From Paraconiothyrium sp. Pb-2020 (taxonomy: Eukaryota > Ascomycota > Dothideomycetes > Pleosporales > Didymosphaeriaceae), in contig JAJUBI010000001.1 of NCBI GenBank assembly GCA_022419385.1, forward strand, positions 3,100,001 to 3,164,000: a stretch of 64,000 nt of DNA, read 5' to 3'. The position numbers and the translations under genes are program-made. This document shows, piece by piece, positions 46,996 through 58,513 of the stretch (the first letter of the stretch is position 1; each line of letters opens with the position of its first letter). The notes beneath the pieces are model-generated. The model made no database searches. It saw only the letters and a program-made list of their open reading frames with translations, and had not been told where the DNA came from.

Positions 46996-48452
46996 TGTAG
47001 ACTAGAAGATGTAAAGGCGGCACAGTGCCATTATGGTTGAATTGCGATAGGAGGTAGGCCGTTCCAACTGCTTCAATATCAAGGGGTCGGTACTATATAC
47101 ACAGGTTAGCACCGAGAACTTCACAATTAGCGCATGACGGTAGGTTGTTTGATCAAGAGGAAGTTAAGAGATCGAGTCCATATGCAGGCACCCGTGGCGC
47201 TAGTGGAAAGCTCCTATCGATAAGTTGTTTGTGACTAGCCCTTTCAGGACAGCTTCTTTCCTATTGCGTCTGCGTCATCGCGAGTCACCACAAATACACT
47301 AGCCTCAAGACACACTTTGCACCATCGATTTGGCTGCGGTACCGGGTGCTGTAGCTAATGATCTCAAGTATTACGACTATTATACCGCGCCGGAATGTCC
47401 GAGTAGTATATACTGACATACTTCATCTTTTGAGGCACTACAAGGGCGTCTATACTTTTCAGTAGCATGTTATACAAGAAGGATAAGACAGTACAGCAGA
47501 ATGTCCGAGATACGATTAAATATTACATTCCAAGTCGGGACGACTCTGATTGGGCAAAGCACTCTCATAACCCTGGGTTCGTTGTCAACCCGCGAGGCAC
47601 ATATGGTGAAGCGGGAGAGATCTAGTGCTAAAAGTAGAAATCTAGTGCTCGGAGCGCATGCTTTGTGAATCTTGACAGTATGGCCAATTTGGCATCGACG
47701 TATAGACACCATCTTTGGTGGAAGGGGGCCGAAGCTCTAGGAGTAACTCACATTGTGTCTGGGTTTATATTGTGGCAAAAGCCCAACAGACTTGATCCGA
47801 GCGCATACGAGGACTTCTCTGTGTTGGTCGCAGATCCTTTCTAGAGTTGGCGAAGGCTCGTGAATTTGCTTCAAGATGCACACGATGATTTGAACACAGC
47901 CCTGATGACACGATGTTTTGTTCCATCACACTCTTTTCGTCCTTACGAGCGTCTGTGACGCTATCTGCAGTTGCCGTTTGCGGCTGCATGCAGAACTACA
48001 CCAATCTGTCAGCCTTAGCACTTTGTGTTTTGTACCAATAATGAGGGGTGAACTTCAGCCAGGTTGGGGGGCCGAAGTCTAGATATCGAGCGTTCGGTCT
48101 TTGGCCCCTATCTTCGATTGAAAATGCACAAGGCTGAGAACAAATAACCAGTAATACTAACCTAGATCCATACATCACGCGCGGCTGCGCATTGATACAG
48201 GGAATAGCATCGCTACCTTCACTACGCCTCCCAGCGGGTCATCATCCTATCTGGGAATTTGAAACTACTACTATAGTGATGCCTCAATCGGGTGTAACGT
48301 TCTGTGAAAACCATAAGAAGATGATATTTTCCCTCCCTGCGTCCCCTTGTTTCTATGTTATATAGCGATATAACTGACTCATTCGACCCAAATCTCACTC
48401 GAAATCCATTCAAACATATCTCTTGACAATATTGAACAGTTCGTTGCTCTCC
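46996..48452. other. Divergent intergenic region with a repeat copy
   Basis: Promoters of the zinc-finger gene and of the GPI-anchored protein gene. It contains copy 1 of a diverged ~95-bp repeat (47203-47295). No gene supported. Confidence 0.5.
47203..47295 (+). repeat. Diverged ~95-bp repeat, copy 1
   Basis: Shares TGGAAA-CT-CATCGATA, then GACTAGCCCTTTC and GGACAGCTTCTTT, then GTCACC(A/G)CAAA, in the same order and spacing with 49753-49850. It sits about 200 bp upstream of the zinc-finger start codon. Confidence 0.75.
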
Positions 48453-49185
48453 ATGCTTTACTTCCGTCTACACTCGCTGCTCCGGTTCTTGGTTTTCTTT
48501 TCTGTCCATTCAGCTCTTGCCAGTCGCTTCCGCTTCGGCGTACAAGAGATACATGTTGGACTTCCACGTGATCTCAAAGAGGATGACTTGGTCCTCGCTA
48601 TCGTCTCAACTGCAGGTTCCGATTCCAGTAACCAGACGTGGGTGATTGGTTCCGTCGAAAAGAACACGACAATCTCATGGAGCAACCTCACGCACGAGTT
48701 CGACGTCCCAGCCAGTCCTTCCAACGTCTCAGTGTCTATTGGTGCTCTTAACGACCCTGACGCGACCGAAGAGAGCATCACCGGTACGTAGACGATCTGC
48801 GCTCTTTCACCGTATTGTCGCTGAGGTGCTTCCAGAATTCGTGGACGGCGTAGCAGACCTCGCGAGCGCTGTTCGCGGTCCAGTAGGCCTCATTGGGTCA
48901 CTCGTTGGCTTCCTTTCGGGTCTTTTTAACTGTACGGGTCCTGTTGTCGCCGACAATATCGTCTACGATCCCGCCGCTCTCAACAACATGACACAATATC
49001 AGAAGACCTGCGACACAAAAAATTACACCTACGAATCGCCACAATTGATGTGCGGCACCGGTAATTCTTCGTATACAGTAACGTACTGTCTTGAGCGCCT
49101 TGACGCGAAAACGTCTGGTGCGGTGGGTTTGCTCCCGGGTATTCTTCTTGGAATTACCAGTCTGGCTGTTGCAATACTCTTGTGA
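48453..49185 (+). CDS. GPI-anchored secreted glycoprotein
   Basis: Exons 48453-48783 and 48836-49185 join in phase (52-nt intron, GTACGT...CCAG) to about 226 residues. The N-terminus is a signal peptide (SLLRFLVFFSVHSALA). The body has many N-glycosylation sites (NQT, NTT, NLT, NVS, NCT, NMT, NYT, NSS) and only four cysteines in the second half. The C-terminus is a hydrophobic stretch (GLLPGILLGITSLAVAILL) right at the stop, after small residues TSGA: a GPI-attachment signal. The first exon has a beta-sandwich-like pattern. I recognise no family. A cell-wall or surface protein is the safe reading; a host-interaction role would be speculation. Start 48453 is the first true ATG. Confidence 0.65.
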
Positions 49186-50011
49186 GGTGATTGAGTTAAC
49201 TGTTCTGTCGATGGATATTGTAATCAAGGATCCTGTTCAGCAATAGCGGAATCTTTACCGTGGGGCAATATGGGAACGGAACCCTTCCCTGGCCGAAGCA
49301 GAGGAACATCTCGTGGGAGGTACAGAATGTTCGTATAGTCTCAAGTCAAACTGTGTATGCCCAATCATTAATAGTTAGATGCGAGCCATGGAAATCTCAA
49401 CCTAAATTCTCATGCCCCAATTTTTTTACGTTTCACACCTGGTGTAGGACGCTCAGTGATGCTTCTGCCAGACGAAGAACTTATTCGACCAAGTAACTTG
49501 GAAAGTCAAGCTACTTGTGAGTATTGCTTTTGTAGTCAAATGTCCATGATATCAGGAGTTAGTGTATTGATACAAAGGAGGCTGACAGCGCGCTTCGGAG
49601 GCGCAGGTCGTGCGCGTGTGGATGATGCATTTCCTCGGGCTGTCCTGTAATCGCACCTGGGCATAGCTCTTCACATATGACCCGTAGTCATCTTTACCTC
49701 AATATAAACGACAGAACGTCGGCAGTGCTTTATGGCAAAGTGCCCAAGTCCAAGTGGAAACTTCCATCGATACACTAGTGTAAGCGTTTTTGACTAGCCC
49801 TTTCGGGACAGCTTCTTTTATACTGGCGTCATGACGGGTCACCGCAAACAGATTGACCTTTTGACATCAAGACACGATGGTACCTGCACCAGTGCGGATA
49901 TATCTAAACGTCATGACACTACTCCAGTTTCGTATAAGATCTCTGCCGTGGTCACGCTCCCTGAAATTACATACAAGGGACGCGCATAAACACCGTCAAA
50001 TTCTCTGATAA
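49186..50011. other. Intergenic with a repeat copy
   Basis: Contains copy 2 of the diverged repeat (49753-49850), about 160 bp before the dehydrogenase ATG. No gene supported. Confidence 0.5.
49753..49850 (+). repeat. Diverged ~95-bp repeat, copy 2
   Basis: Partner of 47203-47295, same orientation, about 2.55 kb away. Shared blocks are GACTAGCCCTTTC and GGACAGCTTCTTT plus flanking matches. Confidence 0.75.
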
Positions 50012-51166
50012 ATGAAGCCTTCTTTCTCTTTCCTACGCCTCTCTGTATACACGCTTTCTCGCGGACCACTTTGTTGCACAAAAACTACTTTGAATCCACG
50101 TTTTTATAGCTCTATACCACCCATCATGCAAGCCGTCAAGAACACCATTGCCGAGAATCTGGGCAAGGTCGTCCCCAACGCCCACAGCCTCGCTCCAGAA
50201 GACAGCCAATTCTCGCTCGAGCAGGTGCCTGATCTGTCTGGTAAAGTTGCCGTTGTCACTGGCGGCTCGGAAGGCATAGGCTATGGAGTTACACATACTC
50301 TCCTCTCACACAACATCTCGAAGCTCTTCATTATCTCCCTGGAATCAGACATTGCCTCAGACGCAATCAATGCTATTAAAGGCGAAATGGGCGAAGAGGC
50401 AGCCCAAAAAATCGAATGGCTTCAATGCGACCTCAGCGACTGGGAGCAGACCAGCAAGGTCGCCTTTGAAATAGCCAACAAAACCGACCGCATCGATATC
50501 CTAATCAACAATGCAGCCCGAGGCATCATGTCCGTACAGCAAGCGAAGAACGGCGTGGAACAGACGATGGCAACGAACCACTTCGGGCATGTGGTGCTAA
50601 CATCGCATCTTCTGCCTACCATTAAAGAGACCGCGAAGAAAGGCAACACAGTCCGCATCGTGAACATGGGTTCCAACTTGCATGAGCAGGCACCTAAGGA
50701 AACACAATTCGAAAGCCTGGAGGAGCTGAATAAGGATTACGGTGCCCAGCCACTGTATGGAAGGTCGAAGCTCGCTGCCATCCTCTACTCCAAATACCTC
50801 GCGCGCCACCTCACCTCCCAGTACCCTAACATCCTCGCAAACGCGACACACCCCGGTATCGTAGACACGCGACAAACGAACGTGCACATCCACGACGCGT
50901 TCCCGTTCCTTGGGTATGGTATGAGCGTGGGTGCGCAGCCATTTAAAAAGTCGCAGTTCGAGGGTGCGGTTAGCATGATGTTTGCGGCGACGAAGACGGA
51001 GAAGAGCGGACAGTATATTACGCCGCCAGCGATTGTAGAGCAAGGGAGTGACAAGGCGAACGATGAGGCGTTGGGCGAGAGGCTGATGGATTTGACGTGG
51101 AAGATTGTGAAGGAGAAGACGAAGAGTCAATCGGCTGACAAGGGATGTCCGTTCAAGGAATCGTGA
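50012..51166 (+). CDS. Short-chain dehydrogenase/reductase
   Basis: NAD(P)-dependent oxidoreductase with a Rossmann fold, encoded in one exon of 384 codons. The coenzyme motif is TGGSEGIG (residues ~83-90), the structural motif is NNAA, and the catalytic pair is YGRSK (Tyr and Lys). The catalytic Ser would lie in VNMGSNL. Substrate unknown. The C-terminal half carries ATHPGIVDT, common in light-dependent-reductase-like and retinol-dehydrogenase-like SDRs. The first 38 residues are Arg/Ser-rich and could be a mitochondrial presequence; the internal Met at 50126 is in better agreement with cytosolic family members. It ends CPFKES. No neighbour suggests a pathway. Confidence 0.85.
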   Translation: MKPSFSFLRLSVYTLSRGPLCCTKTTLNPRFYSSIPPIMQAVKNTIAENLGKVVPNAHSLAPEDSQFSLEQVPDLSGKVAVVTGGSEGIGYGVTHTLLSHNISKLFIISLESDIASDAINAIKGEMGEEAAQKIEWLQCDLSDWEQTSKVAFEIANKTDRIDILINNAARGIMSVQQAKNGVEQTMATNHFGHVVLTSHLLPTIKETAKKGNTVRIVNMGSNLHEQAPKETQFESLEELNKDYGAQPLYGRSKLAAILYSKYLARHLTSQYPNILANATHPGIVDTRQTNVHIHDAFPFLGYGMSVGAQPFKKSQFEGAVSMMFAATKTEKSGQYITPPAIVEQGSDKANDEALGERLMDLTWKIVKEKTKSQSADKGCPFKES

Positions 51167-51860
51167 GATATGGAGGGGACTTAAGACTATGGTAGTCGTG
51201 TACAAACTAATCAGTCCACAGGACTCATGCATATTGGACATAGACACGAATCCAATGAAGCCATGAATGCAATCTCCTGTTACCAAGTGAATGTATGTGA
51301 ATTGTGATGTTTGAACGTACGTGCATAAGTCACAGTACCAGATCCTTGCTTCGACGAGCAACCCTAGCCTTAACGACAAGCCCAATACCGCAAGACCAGA
51401 AGTGAACACGGTTATCTTACCTTATTCTGAGTAGCTATAGCCTGCAGGCACGAAATCTAGCAATTCTCTATGTGTTGTCGGGTAAATCACGCCGCTGGAT
51501 AAAAGTCATACGAGCAAAGGGTTACCGCGACACTTTCGCATTATACTAATGACCGACAGCAAGGATCGCACAGCGTAGAGCGGCGACAACGCGCAACATA
51601 CTCCGCCCTGGCGAAGATTGGGAGATGATGGTTGGTTGGTTCAAACGAGACAAGTAGAAGTGGCTTTCTTGATTCACAATAGTAATACATTCATTCATTC
51701 GTTGCTATCCAGTCCATTGTCGTAGACCGGCAGTATGTCTCTCCAGAAACATTAACCCCATGTGCATCCCATCTTCCTCGATCGGTGCATCATGACCCTC
51801 TTAGTCGCCACACTCTCTCTCTCACTCTTCGTCATCCGACTTCTCCCCATGCCCATCCTA
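51167..51860. other. Convergent intergenic region
   Basis: No gene supported in 700 bp. Confidence 0.5.
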
Positions 51861-52112
51861 TCACAACTCCGCCTGAGCAACGGGTTGCGTCGGCCTCGTT
51901 CTTTGCCTTGGAATGGTCGTCGTCTGCGTCGCCTTCGCTGCATCCCGTAATGACTTCCACGCCGCACCAGCCATGAGCGCCGTCGTGTGCATTGGCTTCT
52001 CGTTTTCAAACACTGCGGGCGTGGGCTCTTCTTGGCTATGTCTCTGGTGTGGTTGTGCTGAGGCGAAGAGGAGAGTTGAGAGGATGAAGAGGAGGGTTAA
52101 TAGCATCTTCAT
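51861..52112 (-). CDS. Candidate small secreted protein, 83 residues
   Basis: Starts MKMLLTLLFILSTLLFASAQ, a near-ideal signal peptide with a likely cut after ASA. The mature ~64 residues are polar, with no cysteine, many Gln, Thr and Pro, and a short helical stretch (TTALMAGAAWKSLRDAAKAT). No family recognised. Too short for certainty; the signal peptide is the only strong evidence. Confidence 0.45.
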   Translation of the reverse strand: MKMLLTLLFILSTLLFASAQPHQRHSQEEPTPAVFENEKPMHTTALMAGAAWKSLRDAAKATQTTTIPRQRTRPTQPVAQAEL

Positions 52113-52881
52113 GATGGAGCGATCAAATTGGGAATGGCGTGTTTAAGTCGTGAGATGTATACAGCTTCGAGAGAGATTTGCGTGTGGCGGGGAGTCTCTG
52201 GTTTGGTGATATAACTTCAAGTTGTAGCAATGCGCCCTCTTGGAAAGTGTGCCAGGAGTAGTATGTACGCGGGTCCGGAGCCGGAGGATGGTCCGCGTGG
52301 CTTAGGTGAGGGCTGTACGACGTGTGGAAATGTCCGACTGGTCGAAGCGTATAGACCTTTAGGAAAGGTAGTATCCGTTAGGAGCACTGAGTTGCAAGGT
52401 TGCGTAGTCGCTGGCGTATGCCCCAAGGCTTCCAAGACTTGTGTATGAGCTTGTATTCACAATTGTCACCGAAGTGAGGGATGGTTGCGAGAGAGGAACG
52501 AAAGGAACGGGGCGTTGGAGACCCGAGGAGTTATAGGAAACATGTTGGCAGCAAGGGGCCCAGCCAAACGTTATATTGCGGCTGGACTGCGTTGGTTTCG
52601 GGGCACTATCGATGGTGAGGGATGTGATCACACGCGGTGGTCGCTGCACGTTGACAGCGGAGCACTCGCATTGGGCGCCGCGCTCTCGCGTAGACTTTCC
52701 CAGCGATCTAGATCCGGCCAATGATTCGTCACGTGGAAGCGTACCGCCGCTGGACCCTTGGCAGCTCTGTAACTACCGCGGCTCAAAATACCCGCGTTTG
52801 TTATACCAGCTAAACATTGGGCACTGAGTCGCGTGAACGAAACACAAACCACAACAGAACATTTCCGAGAGTGAGAGGATC
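52113..52881. other. Divergent intergenic region
   Basis: Shared upstream region of the small secreted protein and Apc15. Overlapping open frames at 52359-52852 on both strands show no features. Confidence 0.5.
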
Positions 52882-54055
52882 ATGTTGAGCCTGCCTACGA
52901 TCCCGCCGCGAGCGGTACGTCCCTTTCTTACCTCTCATCCATCACGATAAACAAACAATATCTCGTCTGAGCATTTTGCGCGCCGTTTACACCTCAACGC
53001 TCTCTCATACTTCGACTGACCTTACCACCCAGGATGCCTCCCTCTGGCCTTCCCTCCGCAAGCCGCACCAAACATTCGATCTCCCTGACTCCACCACCTC
53101 ACCATCGCAACCCCACCGCCGCGGCCACACCGCCCACAGCCACGGCGCTCCCACGCGGTCCCTCTTCACCCAGCTACTCCACGACGAAAACAAGCAAAAA
53201 CAGCGCAATGCTAACATCCGCCACTTCGGCGCGTCCTGGATCCGGCCGCCAGGCATACAGAAGACATACCAAGCGATGATTGACGAGGAGAAGGAGATGA
53301 AGGAGCAGGAAGCGCTTGCGATGCGCGAGCAGCAGATGATGGATCTCGCGGCCGCGCAGCAGGATGCCGCGAATGCGGAGGCAAGAGAAGCCGCAGGGGA
53401 GGACATTGAGGAAGAGGAGAGGGATTTAGATGAGGACGTGCCCGAGGCAGAGGCTGAAGGAAGCGAATCTGAGGTTTCGGCATCGGGTAGCGAGAGTGAG
53501 AATGAAGGGAGCGAGGAAGAGGGCGAGAGTAGGGCAGATGTCACGTTCAATGAGGATAGCTTTATTGAGGGGAGTATGATTGAGGCGCGGGTCGGGCAGA
53601 TGCTTGCGATGGAGGAGGCGTCTATGGAAGGCTCGCTGCTGGAAGAACGCGATCTCGATGACGATGTGCCGGAGGCGGGGGATTACGAACATACGGATTC
53701 GTCCTTGTTGGACTCTAGCGAGGATGATGGGTCGTTTGTGCAGCCGCGACCGGGAAGCATGAGGTTGAACAGGAGCAGACGGAGTTCTGCCGCGGTGAGG
53801 AGTACGAGAAGCAGAAGGAGTTCCGGGGTGAGGAGTGTGAGGAGGAAGAGTGGTCTCGTGCAGGTTCATACCATGGGCCAGGCTCATGCGATGGGCCAGC
53901 TTCAAGCGAGGGAGCAGATGCGGGCTAGTAGGATGAGTTTGGAGCTGGAGGGGAGCAGCTCGATCATGGAGGGAAGCTCGTTCTTGAGGAGTAGCCCTGC
54001 GGCTGCGAGGGGTGACGTGAGAACGAGACTGTTCGGGGCAAGGCCACAGAGATGA
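52882..54055 (+). CDS. apc15: Anaphase-promoting complex subunit 15 (Apc15/Mnd2)
   Basis: Small subunit of the APC/C ubiquitin ligase that helps release checkpoint proteins and control Cdc20. Exon 1 (52882-52914) encodes MLSLPTIPPRA and splices through GTACGT...CCAG to exon 2 at 53033, which continues DASLWPSLRKP. This N-terminus, followed by NIRHFGASWIRPPGIQKTYQ, is the Apc15 signature. Then come a Gln/Ala/Glu-rich helix (EKEMKEQEALAMREQQMMD) and a long acidic, Ser-rich disordered tail with Arg/Ser patches, ~350 residues in all. The phrase ERDLD(E/D)DVPEA occurs twice, a small internal repeat. The first exon is missed if one looks only for long frames. Confidence 0.85.
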
Positions 54056-54261
54056 AGGATTGACGTTGACGAGAATCATGACATGATACCCATACGATAC
54101 TGTAACAATACCATTAAAACCCTTAGAAGCCATGAACCCGTACCAAAAACAGAGCACCCTGTGCTGCATAGAAGTTGATGATGCACAGACTGCTACCATC
54201 GCCTTGAGCCATTGCGGCCAACCTCCACGCCATCTTAACCCATACAACGCACCCTTCGCAC

Positions 54262-55158
54262 CTAACACACCGCCAAATCAGCCCCGACCATCTCAAGGAA
54301 GTCCACAACCCCACCATAAAATTGCGCCAAAAGCTTCCTCTCCTCTAGTCCCAGCTTCAACGCAAGTTCCGGCACATGACCCACCCTCCGCCACCCACCA
54401 TACAGCAAGAAGAGTTCAAACCTCGCCTCAAACCCCCACTCCTTATCTACTCCTGCATCTCTAAGCCGCAGTAGCCTCTGCATGAGCTCCCGCTCCGGAA
54501 CTCTCTTCATACCCTCAATGCCGCGTGTTAAGGAGCGCAAAGCCGGATCGTCGAGAGTGTACAGCTCAGCTAGAATGTCGTAGTAATTTGTGGAGTAGCT
54601 CAACCTCCCGATGAATTGCTTCGCAAGCGCTCTTCTTGCTTGCGCCACTGTGCCACCACTAGCCTGCGCGAGCAGCACCCGGGAGGTAGGACGACCTGTG
54701 CCGATGGGTGCGGTGGCAGAATATGCCCATGCAGGGACGGGGGTGGACTTGGTACGCATATACAAGTCCAATCTGATGGGTGAAAATAGGGCCCAGGGCT
54801 TGATGGGGTGCGATTCGAGCACCATGCTGTCTGAGGCCATCTGCTCCGGGTATAGGGCGGAGAAGAGGTAATCTGGAGATCGTTAGATGTTGTAAAAGGG
54901 TGCTGAGGGATATCAGGATGGGGAATCGAGGGGCTTACTGAGGGTGCCAGCGGTCCACTCGAGGGGTGGGGAGGGTAGAGGCGGTGTGCTTGGTGCGGTG
55001 CTGGCGGGAGATACCTCAGCAGAAGATATGGGGGAGGATGTGGACATGGGTGGAAGTTGCGTTAGGTATGGGACCGGGAAGGCGAGCGACTCGCCGACGT
55101 CGATATGCTCATTGCTATCGATCCTGTAGAGGTGGTCGGAGAAGGGGTCGGCTGTCAT
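54262..55158 (-). CDS. Conserved fungal protein of unknown function, ~270 residues
   Basis: Exons 55158-54939 and 54872-54262 join in phase (GTAAGC...CCAG). The N-terminus starts MTADPFSDHLYRIDS and becomes Ser/Pro-rich. The second exon looks folded and helical: NYLFSALYPEQ, then HPIKPWALFSPIRLDLYMR, RRALAKQFIGRLSYSTNYYD, and a helical C-terminus. No signal peptide, membrane helix or catalytic motif. I do not recognise it. Its stop codon is 206 bp from that of Apc15, on the opposite strand. Confidence 0.65.
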
Positions 55159-55704
55159 TATGGTCGCCGTAGGAGTCGAGTGCTTAGCTGAAAGATTGAG
55201 CGTGAAGAAGAGACCAGGGGTCTGCTGCGAATGCGCGCACAGATTGTAGTCGGAGTCGTGAGATGTAGAGGACTAAGGACTGAGACTACGAAGAAACTGG
55301 AGGGCGGCGATGGCGAATAAAAGTAAGGCAGCGAGTGAAGCGTACAACGACAATAGCAATAGCGAGCACAATAGAATGAATGACAGGTAAGAAGTGACCA
55401 ATAAAGTATTTAAAGGGCTCTGGGAAAATGGTGAAGCAAAAGCTGCGGAATGAGAGTCCCTACCATGGCTAGAGATCATCAAAGAGTCACGGACTGAGTG
55501 GCTCGTAAATCCAGAAGGCTGCTGTTCTTCCATGGTTGACATGACCATAAGCCACGGCATTGAATCCGCGCCATCCACGTCACGTCGTTGGTGCATCTGC
55601 GAACGGACGGTCGCCGCCACGCAAACCAAGAATCATCACAGCGATTTGTGGGAGAATTGAAATTACATATTTCGTGGTCTTATTGCCGACATAGTATACA
55701 CAGC
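55159..55704. other. Short intergenic region
   Basis: Promoter of the preceding minus-strand gene and 3' end of NDUFA8. Nothing else seen; the minus frame at 55273-55629 lacks features. Confidence 0.5.
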
Positions 55705-56325
55705 TCAGTTCGACGAGAAGATCTGGCGGCCCCGCAGATGCACGGGTGTCTCGCCCTTGGGCGTATCTGGTATCACCTTCTCTAATTTCTGCTGAAGTCA
55801 GCTGTGCGTGATATGATGGTACTGCGGGAAGACGTACCAGCTTGTCGAACACGCAGCTGTTCAGCCTCCGCTCTTGTGATCGGCAGTTCCATAGTTGGTG
55901 GTTTTGGTTGTCCAAGCATTTCCAGTGGTTGCGGAACTCCTCCAGGCAGTGCTCATTGAGGTCCTTGATCCTGCATAGAACATTAGCCCCAGTGTCGCTC
56001 CAGCGCTCTTTCCGGAGAGTCATACACGCTCGCCGCGCACCGCGTCACCTTGCGGCCTTCCTTCATGCAGTCCAGCTCGCCCCGGCCGTTGGCCTCAGTC
56101 TTGCACATCATGTAGTCATCGTTGTAGGCCTTGCATCGCGCCCCGATGAAGTAAGAGGCGCTGAGGAGGGGTGCAGAGCTGGCGCCGAGCTCCTTGACCT
56201 TGGGGATGTCGTCGGGCAGAGGGGTGGTGTCGATGAGGGCCTGGTCGTTGAATCTGTAGCTAATTAGCACGGAATTGTAGCGATTGAGCTCCGGAGAATG
56301 CAAACCTAGGCTGACGGGACGACAT
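55705..56325 (-). CDS. NDUFA8: NADH:ubiquinone oxidoreductase subunit NDUFA8 (20.8 kDa)
   Basis: Accessory subunit of respiratory complex I on the intermembrane-space face. Exons 56325-56306, 56253-56027, 55970-55838 and about 55779-55705. It has four CX9C motifs: CKAYNDDYMMC, CMKEGRKVTRC, CLEEFRNHWKC and CRSQERRLNSC. These are the twin CX9C pairs oxidised by the Mia40 pathway and diagnostic for this subunit. The start is MSSRQPRFNDQALIDTTPLP with a tiny first exon. The last exon ends with TPVHLRGRQIFSSN; its acceptor is either TTAG or TTAGAG, and only the latter keeps phase, so the junction is slightly uncertain. About 150 residues, normal. Confidence 0.9.
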
Positions 56326-56681
56326 GCTGGGCCAATGGCGGATTTCTTGTCCCCTAGAAACTGGAGTGGAAGCTGGCCGGCCTGTTCGTGAAGTGAAGTT
56401 GCGTCGCTCTTGGCGCATACAGGGATTTGAATCAGCCGCAATTGGCTGGTGCTCCATAGCTTCCCTTTGACTAGCAAAACAACCCGCAGCCAAAGAAGCT
56501 CACAACGCTATCAACACCATCGTCGCCATATACCTCCAAGCCTTCCGCGCGACCGGTGCGCTATTCTAGCAGCGCGCTCTCTCGCGCGCATACGCTCTTT
56601 CAAGCGCCGCGCCTGCGAACACGACCTGTAAACACGTTCGAAAACACATACCCGGACATCGCCAGCACCTAGACCTACACC

Positions 56682-58008
56682 ATGTCGCTGTTCGGCAATC
56701 TCGGACAGACGGCGCAGACAGAGAGGAAGACGGGCACGTTATTTGGTTCTACGACAGCCCCGCCGGGTGGTCTCTTTGGCAACTCGCAGACGCAGAACCA
56801 GCAACAGCAGCCAACATCGAGCCTCTTTGGGAATACGAATACACAGCAAAACACGAACCAAAGCGGGATGTTCGGCAATCTTGGCCAGTCGCAGCAGCAG
56901 AACACGCAGCAGAATGCCGGAGGAAGTATGTTCGGCGGCCTGGGCCAGTCTCAGCAGCAACAGCAGCCGCAGCAGCAACAGCCCAACTTAGGTGGCTCAG
57001 TCATGGGCGGCTTCGTCCGTCCTGCGCCTACCCTGCAACCAAACCAGCAGCAACAGCTCCAGCAACAACAGCAGGCCCTTCCTCAGCTGAGGCAATCAGT
57101 CAACGATCGCTTCGCCAGTGCTTCTCTCAACGGCGCGCGTAAGTACACGACATTGTTTCCACAGACTTTATTAATACAATACAGGAGAGAAGTCTGTCAT
57201 TGATCAAATGAGGACGATAGTTGAGAAGTGGGATCCCAACAGCCCAGAGTGCGCTTTCCAGCACTACTTTTACAATTCCGTGAAGCCAGAAGAAGCTCCT
57301 TTTTACGGTCCTCAACCGCATGAGGATCACAAGAAATGGGAAGAAGCGCTGGCCAACAAGCCGAGTGAAGGCTCTATTCCCCTGCTCGTTCGCGGCTTCG
57401 AAGAGATGGCCGCACGTATCAAATACCAGGTCTTCGCAATGAACACACTACAAAGCAGACTGCATGAGATGAATAACTGTCTCGGCGTGATCAAAGACCA
57501 GCACGAATTGACAACCGCGCCGCGGATCACGAAAGCCAAACAAAAGCACATTGAGCATACTCAGCGGATACTTGCCCTCGCTACCAAGGTGCAGATCCTG
57601 CGGAACAGGGGATACGCAATGGATCAGACGGAGGAGGAGCTGAAGAAGAAGCTTGTTGAATTGGAGAAGAGGGCGTTCGATCCGATCAACGGCGGCAAAC
57701 AGGAGGAGATCTGGGCACGTATGTCGAGCGTGCGGGAGAGCGCACAGTCTCTGCAGAAGGAGACGGAGAGGCAGGGGAATGCAGCCGCCGCAGGTATCCA
57801 AGATGGTACTTTGTCTGAGGACGACCAGGCCCAACTAGAGAAGGTGAGTCTAAGGCATACATTAATTATATCGCAAGCTAAGACATGACAGATTCTTAAA
57901 GGCTATGACCAGCAGCTGCAACATCTCAAGAAGATGGTCGACGACACGGTACAAGAGTACAACGACTGGGAGAAGGAACAGACCAAGCCACCAAGGTCAA
58001 GAAGGTGA
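56682..58008 (+). CDS. nup57: FG nucleoporin Nup57/Nup54
   Basis: Central-channel nucleoporin that pairs with Nsp1 and Nup49. Exons 56682-57138, 57185-57843 and 57892-58008. Residues 1-150 hold FG and GLFG-type repeats (LFGNLGQ, MFGGLGQ) in Asn/Gln-rich spacers with long glutamine runs. From ~155 on, the conserved alpha-helical domain begins (IDQMRTIVEKWDPNSPECAFQ) and continues as coiled coil (TEEELKKKLVELEKRAFDPI). The end is uncertain: the frame stops at 58008 after EKEQTKPPRSRR. One base earlier, a different frame reads ATKVKKVKSGIST and runs to about 58067. A missing or extra base near 57985 may be involved. Confidence 0.88.
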
Positions 58009-58513
58009 AGAGTGGCATAAGCACAGGCGTGTACGATATCCTGCTCAGCTTCGAGTCGGGGGGTTGAGTCACCGACGGTGCAGTTCGAACCACGTTCGCA
58101 TGGTCACAATGAAAAGGGCGAAGGACAAATGGTCGGTTCGGATTTCGAAAGGTTCAGAATAGCGTGGGAGGACCGATTGCAAAATGTTATTTGGCGCGCG
58201 GTGACAATGGACGGCGGAGTGTTCGCAGGCGCACTCATGATAACCCGCAATTTCGGATTCATCTATAAGACCTAGATACCAGAGCTCATCGCTCAATGCC
58301 AGCCATGATACGCTCCATAGACACGGTATCCTCCGCTGTTATACAGTCTATCATACAGTGCCATCCCATCAAGTGTTGAGAAATTCCATCAAATAGGTAA
58401 CCGCACCCGTCGTGAACGCCGGTCATGTGTAATATGTACAGTCCCGCTCGAGTGTTTCCTTCAAATATTTCATCGGATTGGGTGAAGGCTTTTATTCGCT
58501 GAGGAGGAGGAGC
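58009..58513. other. Convergent intergenic region, nup57 / tom5
   Basis: 3' ends of both genes; no further gene seen. Confidence 0.5.
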
